64,000 nucleotides of DNA, taken from positions 1,009,001 through 1,073,000 of the forward strand of contig NZ_CP130319.1 of NCBI RefSeq assembly GCF_032271945.1, in the 5' to 3' direction. The position numbers and the translations under genes were made by a program. Under the pieces are notes generated by a model. That model was not told where the DNA came from and made no database searches. It saw nothing but the letters and a program-made list of their open reading frames with translations. Shown piece after piece: positions 27,458 to 34,817 of this stretch (position 1 is its first letter; the number at the start of each line of letters is the position of its first letter). The stretch comes from Paenibacillus sp. MBLB1832. Lineage in GTDB: Bacteria; Bacillota; Bacilli; Paenibacillales; NBRC-103111.

Positions 27458-27478
27458 AAGGGAATCGAGGAACTGGGC

Positions 27479-28414
27479 ATGGAGAAAAAAAGAGCGAAAA
27501 TCATCGTCGTCGGCAGTATCAATATGGATCTTGTCGTCAAATCAGAACACATCCCAGTCGCGGGCGAGACCGTGACGGGGCAAGAGTTCGTCATGATCCC
27601 TGGCGGCAAAGGGGCGAACCAAGCCGTTGCTGCCGCAAGATTAGGCGCACATGTTGAGATGGTTGGCTGTGTCGGCGGAGATCCTTTCGGGAAACAAATG
27701 CTGGAGCAACTGGGGAACGAGGGCGTTGGCACCACGTACGTGACCACGGATCCACAGCAAACGACGGGCGTGGCGCTTATTCAAGTGCAAGACGGTGAGA
27801 ATCGAATCACGGTCGTGCCAGGCGCGAATGCGCAAGTAACGCCAGCACATGTGGACGAGGCTCAAGAGGTATTCGTGGGAGCCGACATGCTGCTCGTTCA
27901 GCTGGAGATTCCCCAAGAAACCGTGCTGCGTGCCGTTCAACTGGCTAAGAGACACGGTGTAAAAGTGATTTTGAACCCTGCACCAGCGGCGGTGCTGCCA
28001 GATGAGATTTGGCCGTATGTGGACTTGGTTACGCCGAACGAAACCGAAGCCGTCATCCTGACCTCGGGACAAGTTGGGGAGACAGGCGCTGATTCGCAAA
28101 CCATCATGAACAACCTGCGGAGTTTGACCAACACGGATGTCATCATCACACAAGGGGAAAAAGGGGTCGCCTATCACCTGAACGGCGCTGCAGGTTCGTA
28201 CCCTGCGTATCGCGTAAATGTCGTCGATACGACCGCAGCTGGCGATTCGTTCAACGCGGCGCTTGCTGTATGGCATGGCGAGGGCTGCACCTTGGAGCAA
28301 GCCATCGCATTCGCGGCCAAAGTTGGGGCATTGACGGTATCTCGTTTCGGCGCGCAAACCTCGCTGCCGACACGGCAGGAAGTAGAAGAATTCGAAGGTC
28401 AATTGAATAAATAG
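27479..28414 (+). CDS. rbsK: Ribokinase-like PfkB-family sugar kinase
   Basis: 311 residues, the normal ribokinase length. It has the PfkB signatures GGKGANQAVAAARLGA near residue 42 and DTTAAGDSFNAALAVW near 250 with the catalytic Asp, plus the N-terminal IIVVGSINMDLVVKSE pattern seen in RbsK. It phosphorylates ribose or a close relative in the cytoplasm. As the last gene of the cluster it would take ribose released by the ADP-ribosylglycohydrolase-family proteins. No ribose transporter rbsABC or rbsD is present, so the sugar probably comes from the conjugate. Confidence 0.9.
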   Translation: MEKKRAKIIVVGSINMDLVVKSEHIPVAGETVTGQEFVMIPGGKGANQAVAAARLGAHVEMVGCVGGDPFGKQMLEQLGNEGVGTTYVTTDPQQTTGVALIQVQDGENRITVVPGANAQVTPAHVDEAQEVFVGADMLLVQLEIPQETVLRAVQLAKRHGVKVILNPAPAAVLPDEIWPYVDLVTPNETEAVILTSGQVGETGADSQTIMNNLRSLTNTDVIITQGEKGVAYHLNGAAGSYPAYRVNVVDTTAAGDSFNAALAVWHGEGCTLEQAIAFAAKVGALTVSRFGAQTSLPTRQEVEEFEGQLNK

Positions 28415-28419
28415 CAAAG

Positions 28420-28454
28420 AAAACCAGCAAACATAGCGTTTGTTGGTTTTTTTA
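28420..28454 (+). terminator. Terminator of the catabolic cluster
   Basis: AACCAGCAAAC (28422-28432) pairs with GTTTGTTGGTT (28438-28448) and runs into TTTTT. Nearly the same stem recurs in the terminator at 33010. Confidence 0.88.
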
Positions 28455-28798
28455 TGTACCTTTTCAACCAATGCCTAGCCAACTTACAGCTGAAATTATG
28501 AATAAGGCAGAGACCGAATACCTCATACAAAGAAAGGAGATATTACGGGATATTCTCCAATTGTGGTTTCCTTCCGTAAGTAACCAAACTATAGTGGATT
28601 GATGTGTTACGTTCAATAGGAAGTAGCTTGACAAAAAAAGTTTTGTCAAGTAAATCAGTGCTTAAACGCTTACTTCACAAATTGGCTAGATCACATTAAA
28701 AGGCAACCTAGTCGTACTTCGTACCATTAGTATTTTAAACCACACAGGCTCTTTCAAAAACGGACACCCTTAATCATGCCATGCCTTTCTGCGTAAAC
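28455..28798. other. Gene-free stretch of about 340 bp
   Basis: No convincing gene on either strand. A short minus-strand frame (28464-28649) has no family features. The only structure is the palindrome at 28627-28650 and a loose LacI/cre-like sequence (GCTTAAACGCTTAC) just after it. Confidence 0.6.
28627..28650. repeat. Perfect inverted repeat
   Basis: Ten-base arms CTTGACAAAA and TTTTGTCAAG are separated by 4 bp (AAAG). It sits between converging genes, with no T-run beyond the arms. It could be a protein-binding palindrome or a weak terminator for the minus-strand cupredoxin gene. Confidence 0.6.
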
Positions 28799-29563
28799 CT
28801 ATTTCACGGTAATAACCCCCTGCATAGCATTCTTATGTGGCTCACAAAAGTACGCATACTCCCCTGGTTCAGTCAGTGTTATACCACCTGATTCACCTGT
28901 CCCAAGCAGCGGCAGCTTAAAGCTTCCGTTCACCGCAACAGCATTATGTTTAACTTTATCCTTGTTCGTAAACACAATGGTTGAGCCCGCTTCAACGGTG
29001 ATATTTCCACCTTTGAATTGGAAGCCTTCAATATCGACATAGTAGGTTTTAGCTATTGGATGCATTGCACTTATTTCAGTGTCACTAACCAAATTAACGG
29101 TACGTGTCGCTTCGTCATACTGAACAGCTATGCCAAATACTTCGGCAAGAAAACGGGAATGCACGAAGGTGGAGCTATTAATTAATTGGGCAGGACCCAC
29201 CATCATGCGCCCACTTCCATTCACGAGCGCCTCTGAGGAGCCTATTGTCAATTGAACAAGATTGCCCTCTTTCTTCACGGTTACCGTTTGGGTAGAGGCT
29301 TCATAGCTTACTTCAGCTCCGATTCCTTCAGCAAAAGCCCGATACGGCACGAATAAAGAGTTGTCAATCAGGTACGACTCGTCTAGTTGAAGCGGCTCTC
29401 CATTCAGCTCTAGCTTCATATCCGATTTGACTTGCTGGTGTATCGCTGCTGACATATTCATGTCACCACTCATGCTCATATCATGCTCCTCCGCGGCAAC
29501 GGAACCAATCCCAACCATCCATACAAGGGCACATAAACTAGGAATAATCCAACTTTTTCTCAT
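28799..29563 (-). CDS. Secreted cupredoxin with copper-amine-oxidase stalk domain
   Basis: 254 residues. A signal peptide (IIPSLCALVWMVGIGSVAA) precedes a Met/His-rich stretch (EEHDMSMSGDMNMSAAIHQ). Residues about 50-150 form a copper-amine-oxidase N-terminal (stalk) domain (YLIDNSLFVPYRAFAEGIGAEVSYE). The C-terminal 90 residues are a plastocyanin-like cupredoxin with the type-1 copper ligands visible: His in VKHNAV, then FCEPHKNAM giving Cys, His and Met. It probably carries electrons or buffers copper outside the membrane. It follows the anti-sigma gene by 94 bp and is probably in the same operon. Its AAAGGAGG site is enclosed in a hairpin (29567-29622). The ATG at 29563 is chosen for spacing. 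Confidence 0.9.
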   Translation of the reverse strand: MRKSWIIPSLCALVWMVGIGSVAAEEHDMSMSGDMNMSAAIHQQVKSDMKLELNGEPLQLDESYLIDNSLFVPYRAFAEGIGAEVSYEASTQTVTVKKEGNLVQLTIGSSEALVNGSGRMMVGPAQLINSSTFVHSRFLAEVFGIAVQYDEATRTVNLVSDTEISAMHPIAKTYYVDIEGFQFKGGNITVEAGSTIVFTNKDKVKHNAVAVNGSFKLPLLGTGESGGITLTEPGEYAYFCEPHKNAMQGVITVK

Positions 29564-29566
29564 CAA

Positions 29567-29622
29567 AAATCCTCCTTTGTGTTCTCAGCTACTCATAAGA
29601 GAAACGGAACAAAGGAGGATTT
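29567..29622 (-). promoter_or_regulatory. Hairpin sequestering the cupredoxin ribosome binding site
   Basis: On the minus-strand mRNA, AAATCCTCCTTTGT (29622-29609) is a perfect 14-bp complement of ACAAAGGAGGATTT (29580-29567), which contains the whole Shine-Dalgarno sequence. The 28-nt loop adds a partial GTTTCTC/GAGAAC stem. The start codon follows 3 nt later. The 3' arm runs into five U residues, so it could also act as an attenuator. Regulation is inferred from the structure. Confidence 0.7.
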
Positions 29623-29657
29623 GGATGACTTTCCCCTAAAATAACTGCTTTACGCCA

Positions 29658-30509
29658 TTAGCTTTTCAGTAAAGCTGCTGCTAGGACTGGTGTACCCCTA
29701 GGCTTATCACCATGCGCATCGGGCTCCAGCGTTATCGCGATGGTATCGTAACTATTGGGGTCAAAGGTGTAGTACAGACCGCCTGTACCATTATGTGTCA
29801 TAAACGTGCCTGCATTCACCGGCGTTTCTTTCCCTTTGATCAGCCATACTTGGTAGGCTTCGCTATTCTTGAGCTCTGGCAGTTGTTCCGCCTGTACAAG
29901 CAAATGCGTACCCTTGGCATCAATGACAATCGTTGCAAGCCCCTTCGCTACAATTTCTTTGGCAGTTGAGCTCAATGCCACGACATTATTCACCTGAACG
30001 GCTTCTGCGGGGCGATTAATCAACGCTAGCTGTGACTTTAACTCACGATTATCCTGCTGCAACATAAAGCTGTACACACCAAGGATCAGCACAGATGCTG
30101 ACAGCCCGCCATACAACCAAGGTTTGACACCACGATTATTCGTATTTCTCCGCTTTTGACCATTCACGTACTCATCGGCTGTCAATTTTGCTCTTCGTAT
30201 CAGAGCTAGATCCTTCGTCTCTTCGTACAAATGGTTTGAAATCACTTCAACCCGTGATGTAGCTTCTGTTTCAACCGTTTTATCGCCCAAAACATGGGCC
30301 AATACACGAGCTTTCATCCCCTCCGGTATGGATACAGGCTCCGAAGCCATTGGAAGAAGATCAACAAGCGCGATAAGCTCAACTAGTTCCGCAGCACATA
30401 CCGTGCATTCTTGAAGATGGCGTTGGAATTCAGTCCGTTCTTCTGCATTTAATCCACCAACTGCATACATTTCGAGATTCTCACAGCCATTCGTTGTCGG
30501 CTTATTCAT
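29658..30509 (-). CDS. RskA-like anti-sigma factor
   Basis: 283 residues. The N-terminal part has a zinc-binding anti-sigma motif: CENLEMYAVGGLNAEERTEF followed by HLQECTVCAAEL (H-x3-C-x2-C). One membrane segment (WLYGGLSASVLILGVYSFML) lies near residue 130. The outer C-terminal domain is the RskA type (IDAKGTHLLVQAEQLPEL, AYQVWLIKG, YYTFDPNSYDTIAITLEPDAHGDKP). It holds the sigma factor encoded just upstream at the membrane until a signal triggers release, usually by proteolysis. The start overlaps the sigma gene by 4 bp. Confidence 0.93.
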   Translation of the reverse strand: MNKPTTNGCENLEMYAVGGLNAEERTEFQRHLQECTVCAAELVELIALVDLLPMASEPVSIPEGMKARVLAHVLGDKTVETEATSRVEVISNHLYEETKDLALIRRAKLTADEYVNGQKRRNTNNRGVKPWLYGGLSASVLILGVYSFMLQQDNRELKSQLALINRPAEAVQVNNVVALSSTAKEIVAKGLATIVIDAKGTHLLVQAEQLPELKNSEAYQVWLIKGKETPVNAGTFMTHNGTGGLYYTFDPNSYDTIAITLEPDAHGDKPRGTPVLAAALLKS

Positions 30510-31084
30510 CCTTGAATTTCCTCCTTCCCCACACCCGCAAGGCGTACTCTTAATTGCTTCAACGCGAGCCGTACCCTGCTTTTCACCGTACCTAGCGGGA
30601 TCGCCTGCCCATCAGACACTTCTTGTTGGGTGTAGCCCTGGTAATATATCAGTTCAACCACTTGCTGCTGGTCCGGGCTTAGCCCATGTAAGGCTTTACG
30701 AATCTCTTCACCTCTCAAGTCTTCTAAAACAACTTCTTCCGTGCTTTTGCTGCTATCTGGCATACGGTTTAATTGTTCACTTTCGGTGGTTTGACCCCAT
30801 GTTCGATTTTGCTTTTTACGTAGGATATCAATTGCAATATTACGTGTCAACGTGAACATCCAGCTCGTTAGTTTGCCATGTTCGAAATCGAAACGTTCAG
30901 CTGCATTCCATATACGCAGGAATAATTCCTGCACAACTTCTTCTGCTAACATGGCATCATGAACGATTCGATAAGCAAACGCATAGATGGGCTTTTCATA
31001 CTTATCATATAAAAATGTGAGCGCATCGGCATCTTTATTGACGATTCGGGTTATAAGCTCTTGGTCCGTGTTCGTACCATTCAT
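30506..31084 (-). CDS. ECF RNA polymerase sigma factor, SigK-like
   Basis: 192 residues from the ATG at 31084, which follows GAGGAG by 7 bp. Region 2 is at about 20-90 (LYDKYEKPIYAFAYRIVHD, AEEVVQELFLRIWNAAERFD, WMFTLTRNIAIDILRK) and region 4 at about 130-185 (LHGLSPDQQQVVELIYYQGYTQQEVSD, PLGTVKSRVRLALKQL). Together with the following RskA-like gene it forms a classical membrane-signal pair. Likely targets are itself and the divergent secreted protein at 31248, given the tandem TTGTGATCC repeat between them. Confidence 0.93.
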   Translation of the reverse strand: MNGTNTDQELITRIVNKDADALTFLYDKYEKPIYAFAYRIVHDAMLAEEVVQELFLRIWNAAERFDFEHGKLTSWMFTLTRNIAIDILRKKQNRTWGQTTESEQLNRMPDSSKSTEEVVLEDLRGEEIRKALHGLSPDQQQVVELIYYQGYTQQEVSDGQAIPLGTVKSRVRLALKQLRVRLAGVGKEEIQG

Positions 31085-31161
31085 GAAGGATCTCCTCTCC
31101 AAAGTCTCCTTCTAGTATATACTTCGCAAAATCTTTTGTATTGGATGATAGGCAAAAAAAT

Positions 31162-31179
31162 TTGTGATCCTTGTGATCC
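31162..31179. promoter_or_regulatory. Tandem TTGTGATCC repeat in the divergent promoter region
   Basis: Two immediately adjacent 9-bp copies lie between the sigma-factor gene and the secreted His-rich protein. The second copy, with CGTTC 16 bp further on, has the spacing of an ECF-type promoter for the plus-strand gene. Assignment is inference. Confidence 0.45.
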
Positions 31180-31247
31180 AATTCTCAGCCTACCACGTTC
31201 TATTAACCGAGAGCACACAAAAAACCATATAGAGGAGCGCGATACCC

Positions 31248-32870
31248 ATGAAACCTATGATCAAAACATTAGCTACAGCTGCACTCGGATTGACACTTAT
31301 TTTCCCGGCAATGGCAAGCGCACATACGTATTCGATCAAAAGCGGAGCTTCTGACCTGCGAATTACAATAGAAAGCCTGCTAGGTGAACATGCTGAACTT
31401 GCAGTCATCGCTATGCAAAAAGGGATTGACGGCGCTGCCGATTTCAACGATGTTGCTGCCGCTTTACTTGCTAATGGTGACGACTTGTCCGCAGCGATTG
31501 GTTCTGTCTATGGCGCAGATGCAGCCAAGGCCTTCAAAGGACTTTGGAGCACACACATTGGATTCTTCGTAGACTATGTAACCGCAACGGCCAAGAATGA
31601 TACCGCTGGACGGAAATCTGCACTAGATAAATTAGATAAATACGGCCCTGACTTTGGCGCTTTCCTGGAAAGTGCCAATCCGAATCTGAAGGCTGCCGAT
31701 GTCGCTGAGGGACTAAAAGCTCACGTTAGTCAATTAATTGAGGCTTTTGATGACTACGTTAACAAAGATTATGCGGGTGCTTACAAGGCTGAACGTGAGG
31801 CCTATTCCCACATGATACATTTTGGCCACGTGTTGGCTGATGCTATTGTAAAGCAATATCCTGATAAATTCACTAATCAAGGGGCTTCTGTTGCTTCGGT
31901 TGATCTGCGATCTGCACTGGATGGACTGTTAAGTGAGCATGGCGGTCTAGCTGTTCTAGCGATGCAAAAGGGGATTAACGGTGCCCCTGATTTTGATGCT
32001 GCGGCCGGTGCTTTACTAGCAAATAGCGATGACCTAACAGCTGCAATTATTTCTGTGTATGGCGCAGATGCAGGAAAAGCTTTTAAAGGACTATGGAATA
32101 CACACATTAGTTTCTTCGTAGATTACGTGAAGGCAACCGCTGCGAAAGACGAAGTCAAACGGCAGGAGGCCCTAGATAAGCTCAATCAATACGGAACGGA
32201 TTTCGGAGCTTTCTTAGAATTAGCTAATCCAAATAACTTCAAAACCGCCGATATTGCAGGAGCATTGAAGCCGCATGTTGCACAGTTAATCAGTGCTTTT
32301 GACAGCTACGTAGGTAAAAATTACAAGCAAACTTATGCCAGCACACGTGAAGCTTACGCTCATATGGCGCATACCGGTGATTACTTAGCAACTGGGATCG
32401 TGGCTCAATTTCAAGACAAATTCCATGACCCTAAGGCACCTAGCATGACCAATACGATGAAGATCTGGCTAAAAATCGGAAGCAGCACCATCACAATCGA
32501 TGATAAATCCATGATGATGGATACCGCTCCTTTCATGTGGGAAGGCAGCACATATGTCCCTCTTCGTTTCTTAGCAGAAGGCATCGGCGCGAAAGTCACG
32601 TGGGATCAAGCTACCCAAACCGCATGGGTGAAAGCTGGAAATGATACATTAACGTTCTGGATCGGCAAAAACGAAATGGAAGTAAACGGTATGAAAAAAG
32701 AAATCGGAGCTCCCGTCGTTCTTAAAGACGGCCGTACACAAGTTCCGCTGCGTTTCATTACGGAATTGCTGGGCTGGGATGTTACGTGGAATGAAGCGGA
32801 TTGGTCCATTACTTTAAACAAAGCTATGACGATGAGCATCGATATGGATATGGGAACTCATATGCATTGA
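31248..32870 (+). CDS. Secreted protein with duplicated His-rich helical domain and stalk domain
   Basis: 540 residues. A signal peptide ends at MASAHT. Residues about 28-205 and 212-395 are two copies of a helical unit of about 180 residues, each with LLGEHAELAVIAMQKGI-like, W-THI-FFVDYV, HV-QLI-AFD-YV and REAY-HM-H-G pieces. The conserved His and Glu residues look like a metal-binding helical bundle. Residues about 405-525 are a copper-amine-oxidase N-terminal domain (FMWEGSTYVPLRFLAEGIGAKVTWD and TQVPLRFITELLGWDVTW). The tail MTMSIDMDMGTHMH is Met/His-rich. I do not recognise the repeat unit as a named family. Divergent from the ECF sigma factor and close to a cupredoxin, so extracytoplasmic copper handling is the likely theme. 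Confidence 0.82.
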   Translation: MKPMIKTLATAALGLTLIFPAMASAHTYSIKSGASDLRITIESLLGEHAELAVIAMQKGIDGAADFNDVAAALLANGDDLSAAIGSVYGADAAKAFKGLWSTHIGFFVDYVTATAKNDTAGRKSALDKLDKYGPDFGAFLESANPNLKAADVAEGLKAHVSQLIEAFDDYVNKDYAGAYKAEREAYSHMIHFGHVLADAIVKQYPDKFTNQGASVASVDLRSALDGLLSEHGGLAVLAMQKGINGAPDFDAAAGALLANSDDLTAAIISVYGADAGKAFKGLWNTHISFFVDYVKATAAKDEVKRQEALDKLNQYGTDFGAFLELANPNNFKTADIAGALKPHVAQLISAFDSYVGKNYKQTYASTREAYAHMAHTGDYLATGIVAQFQDKFHDPKAPSMTNTMKIWLKIGSSTITIDDKSMMMDTAPFMWEGSTYVPLRFLAEGIGAKVTWDQATQTAWVKAGNDTLTFWIGKNEMEVNGMKKEIGAPVVLKDGRTQVPLRFITELLGWDVTWNEADWSITLNKAMTMSIDMDMGTHMH

Positions 32871-33009
32871 TTTTACACTGCTAGTGTAGACGATTATCTT
32901 AAACTACAGTAATCTGTTGGGCCAATACAATCCCATCCCACTTATGCACTAATTTCCAGCTATTATCGAAATATAGAGTGAAGAGGGGACTAAAAAGACA
33001 CTGACGATG

Positions 33010-33041
33010 AAACCAGCAAACGGGGTGTTTGCTGGTTTTTT
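33010..33041 (+). terminator. Terminator
   Basis: AAACCAGCAAAC and GTTTGCTGGTTT are perfect arms with a 5-nt loop and a run of six T. It ends transcription from the His-rich protein gene 140 bp upstream. Confidence 0.88.
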
Positions 33042-33116
33042 GCGTGGCCGGTTGGCGAAACTGCGTATATTTAGGTATACTTCTCCATAAACGATCGGGC
33101 ATAGAAAGGATCTTAC

Positions 33117-34172
33117 ATGCAGCCAGATAGGATTCATTTAGCTAGTGTTACAGATAAATTGGCGGAGTGCGGCATCCCCTACACCTTAGGGGGAAGCGGG
33201 CTGCTGCTTAGCCTCGGATTAATAGAAACTGTAAATGACTGGGACGTCATGGTAGAAACGCCGCAAGAAGACGTATTGGACGCGTTACAGCATTATGAGG
33301 TCGAGCAATTAGCGTGCGGGGATTTTCCTTTTGGAACCGCGTATAAGCTGCTCGTGACCCATCCTCAAGGACCACAAGTTGAGATCATTGGGCGTCTGTC
33401 GGTCTATTCGGATAAGGGGCTTTGCCACTTGCCTTCCGTGCCGTATTCGGTTTGGAACGGCATCCAAGTGGGCAGCCCGGAAGTTTGGTATGTGGCTTAT
33501 GCGCTCATGAATCGCAGGGAAAAAGCGGAAATACTGCTTGCCTATTTGAAGGAATATGGCGTCCATCATGGAATCATTCAAAGGATGATGAAAGAACCGC
33601 TTCCAGATGTGATTATGGAGGAACTGAGGGCTTTTAATCAGATCACGATTCAAGCGTTAAAGTACGGGAATATTCCCCATTACGCGTGGAACACCAGTAT
33701 TTTGGAGAAGACGGATTCGCATATTTTTGTGTTAAGTGAAAGCGGGAGGCAGTTGCATCATTTTACGAAAGATCGCGTGTTTACGATGCCCCATTGGACG
33801 ATCGAATTCTTCTCATTTGAGTCCTGGTTTACAGTTAGCGCGGAAGTCGTGGAAGGTGAAATCGTGCAGTATTACTGCAACATTAACCAGCCTGCGCAAA
33901 TGAAGGGCAACACGGTTTCTTTCGTCGATTTGGATCTGGATTACTTTCATAAAAATGGCGTTTGGACCGTTTTGGATGAAGAGGAATTTCAGAGCAATGC
34001 AATCAAATTCGCCTATCCAGAGGAGCTAATCCAACGAGCCGAGCAGGAGTTAATCGCTTTAAAGCAAAGAGTTAGCCGCAAAGAGTTTCCTTTTGATGGA
34101 GCAATCGAGAAGTGGATTCACTTTATTCCTTTCCTTATACTTCCGCAACGCCCGCTCCACCCAGCCCCCTAG
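33117..34172 (+). CDS. Fusion of a nucleotidyltransferase-like domain with DUF402
   Basis: 351 residues. Residues 1-165 look like a minimal nucleotidyltransferase-fold domain (IPYTLGGSGLLLSLGLIETVNDWDVMVE, with a GG-S and DWD pattern). Residues about 175-335 match DUF402: HYAWNTSILEKTDSHIFVLSESGR, EFFSFESWFTVSAEVVEGEIVQYYCNINQPA and VSFVDLDLDYF, the latter with the conserved acidic residues. DUF402 proteins such as YgaC/SA1684 are nucleoside tri/diphosphate phosphatases. The usual protein has DUF402 alone, so the joined domain is unusual. A GAAAGGA site precedes the ATG. The stop is one base from the stop of the next, convergent gene, so the last residues (PQRPLHPAP) may result from drift. 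Confidence 0.75.
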   Translation: MQPDRIHLASVTDKLAECGIPYTLGGSGLLLSLGLIETVNDWDVMVETPQEDVLDALQHYEVEQLACGDFPFGTAYKLLVTHPQGPQVEIIGRLSVYSDKGLCHLPSVPYSVWNGIQVGSPEVWYVAYALMNRREKAEILLAYLKEYGVHHGIIQRMMKEPLPDVIMEELRAFNQITIQALKYGNIPHYAWNTSILEKTDSHIFVLSESGRQLHHFTKDRVFTMPHWTIEFFSFESWFTVSAEVVEGEIVQYYCNINQPAQMKGNTVSFVDLDLDYFHKNGVWTVLDEEEFQSNAIKFAYPEELIQRAEQELIALKQRVSRKEFPFDGAIEKWIHFIPFLILPQRPLHPAP

Positions 34173-34173
34173 C

Positions 34174-34701
34174 TCACTTCTTCCTCCGCTTCTTCACCAA
34201 CGTATTCGCCGCGTTCCCCTTCCCTCCGCCAACCGCATGCTGCTGCTTCGTCCCTGGGCTTTCGATGGCGGAATTCGTTCCGCTCGTACTGTATTTGCCT
34301 GCGCCGCTTGCGACTTGTGTAGCGGAGGCATTCTTCGCATGCTTAGGCAGCTTCACCACTTGATCGTTGACGACAACGATGATTTCTTTGCCATGCCGTC
34401 GTAGTTTGGAAAGCGATGCACCGTAAGATGCTCCGACTTTAGCGTTCTTCACTATTTTGTTCTTCGCTTTGCCCCCAGCTCCAACGCTTTGCTGCTGCTG
34501 ACTGTGCGGCGATTTGATCGCCGCGTTGCTGCCTGCGGCACTGCTGCCGCCTGCTCCGCTTGCGAGCTGCGTTGTATTCGGGGCATTCGTGAACTGATGA
34601 TTGATCACGAAAACGACGCGATCCACGCCAGCAATCGGTGTTTTGGTGATGATGCGTTTTTTCCCTTTTTCAATCATAATTGTAAGACGGTCTGATTTCA
34701 T
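34174..34701 (-). CDS. Repetitive basic low-complexity protein
   Basis: About 175 residues; no known family recognised. After a short N-terminal unit (RLTIMIEKGKKRIITK) there are two copies of a unit of about 60-70 residues: an I/VVxVNxQ start, then TQ-ASGAG---S-GTN-AI-SP, a Gln-rich stretch (QQQQ or KQQ), (S/A)VG-GGKA-N and a Lys-rich end (VKNAKV, VKKRRKK). Glycine-, alanine-, asparagine- and lysine-rich composition suggests a structural or nucleic-acid-associated protein, perhaps of the spore or surface. That is a guess. The ATG at 34722 has no good ribosome binding site; the ATG at 34701 has GGGGAGG and AAGG upstream. Confidence 0.5.
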   Translation of the reverse strand: MKSDRLTIMIEKGKKRIITKTPIAGVDRVVFVINHQFTNAPNTTQLASGAGGSSAAGSNAAIKSPHSQQQQSVGAGGKAKNKIVKNAKVGASYGASLSKLRRHGKEIIVVVNDQVVKLPKHAKNASATQVASGAGKYSTSGTNSAIESPGTKQQHAVGGGKGNAANTLVKKRRKK

Positions 34702-34817
34702 GACAGCCTTGAACCTCCCCATAGGTCATTTCTCAATAGTGTATGTCCACCTGAGAAATCGGCGAGGGATACGAGCTGAGCGGGGTTAAAAAGAGGAGTG
34801 GTTATTAAAACACAAAC

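Noticed and set aside
27641-28471. Minus-strand frame of 276 codons
   Set aside because: Antisense shadow of the ribokinase gene; His/Arg/Leu-rich with no domain and no ribosome binding site.
28464-28649. 61-codon minus-strand frame
   Set aside because: No ribosome binding site and no similarity; it overlaps the palindrome at 28627.
28657-28672. LacI/cre-like sequence GCTTAAACGCTTAC
   Set aside because: It is not upstream of any gene on either strand and matches only the central part of such sites.
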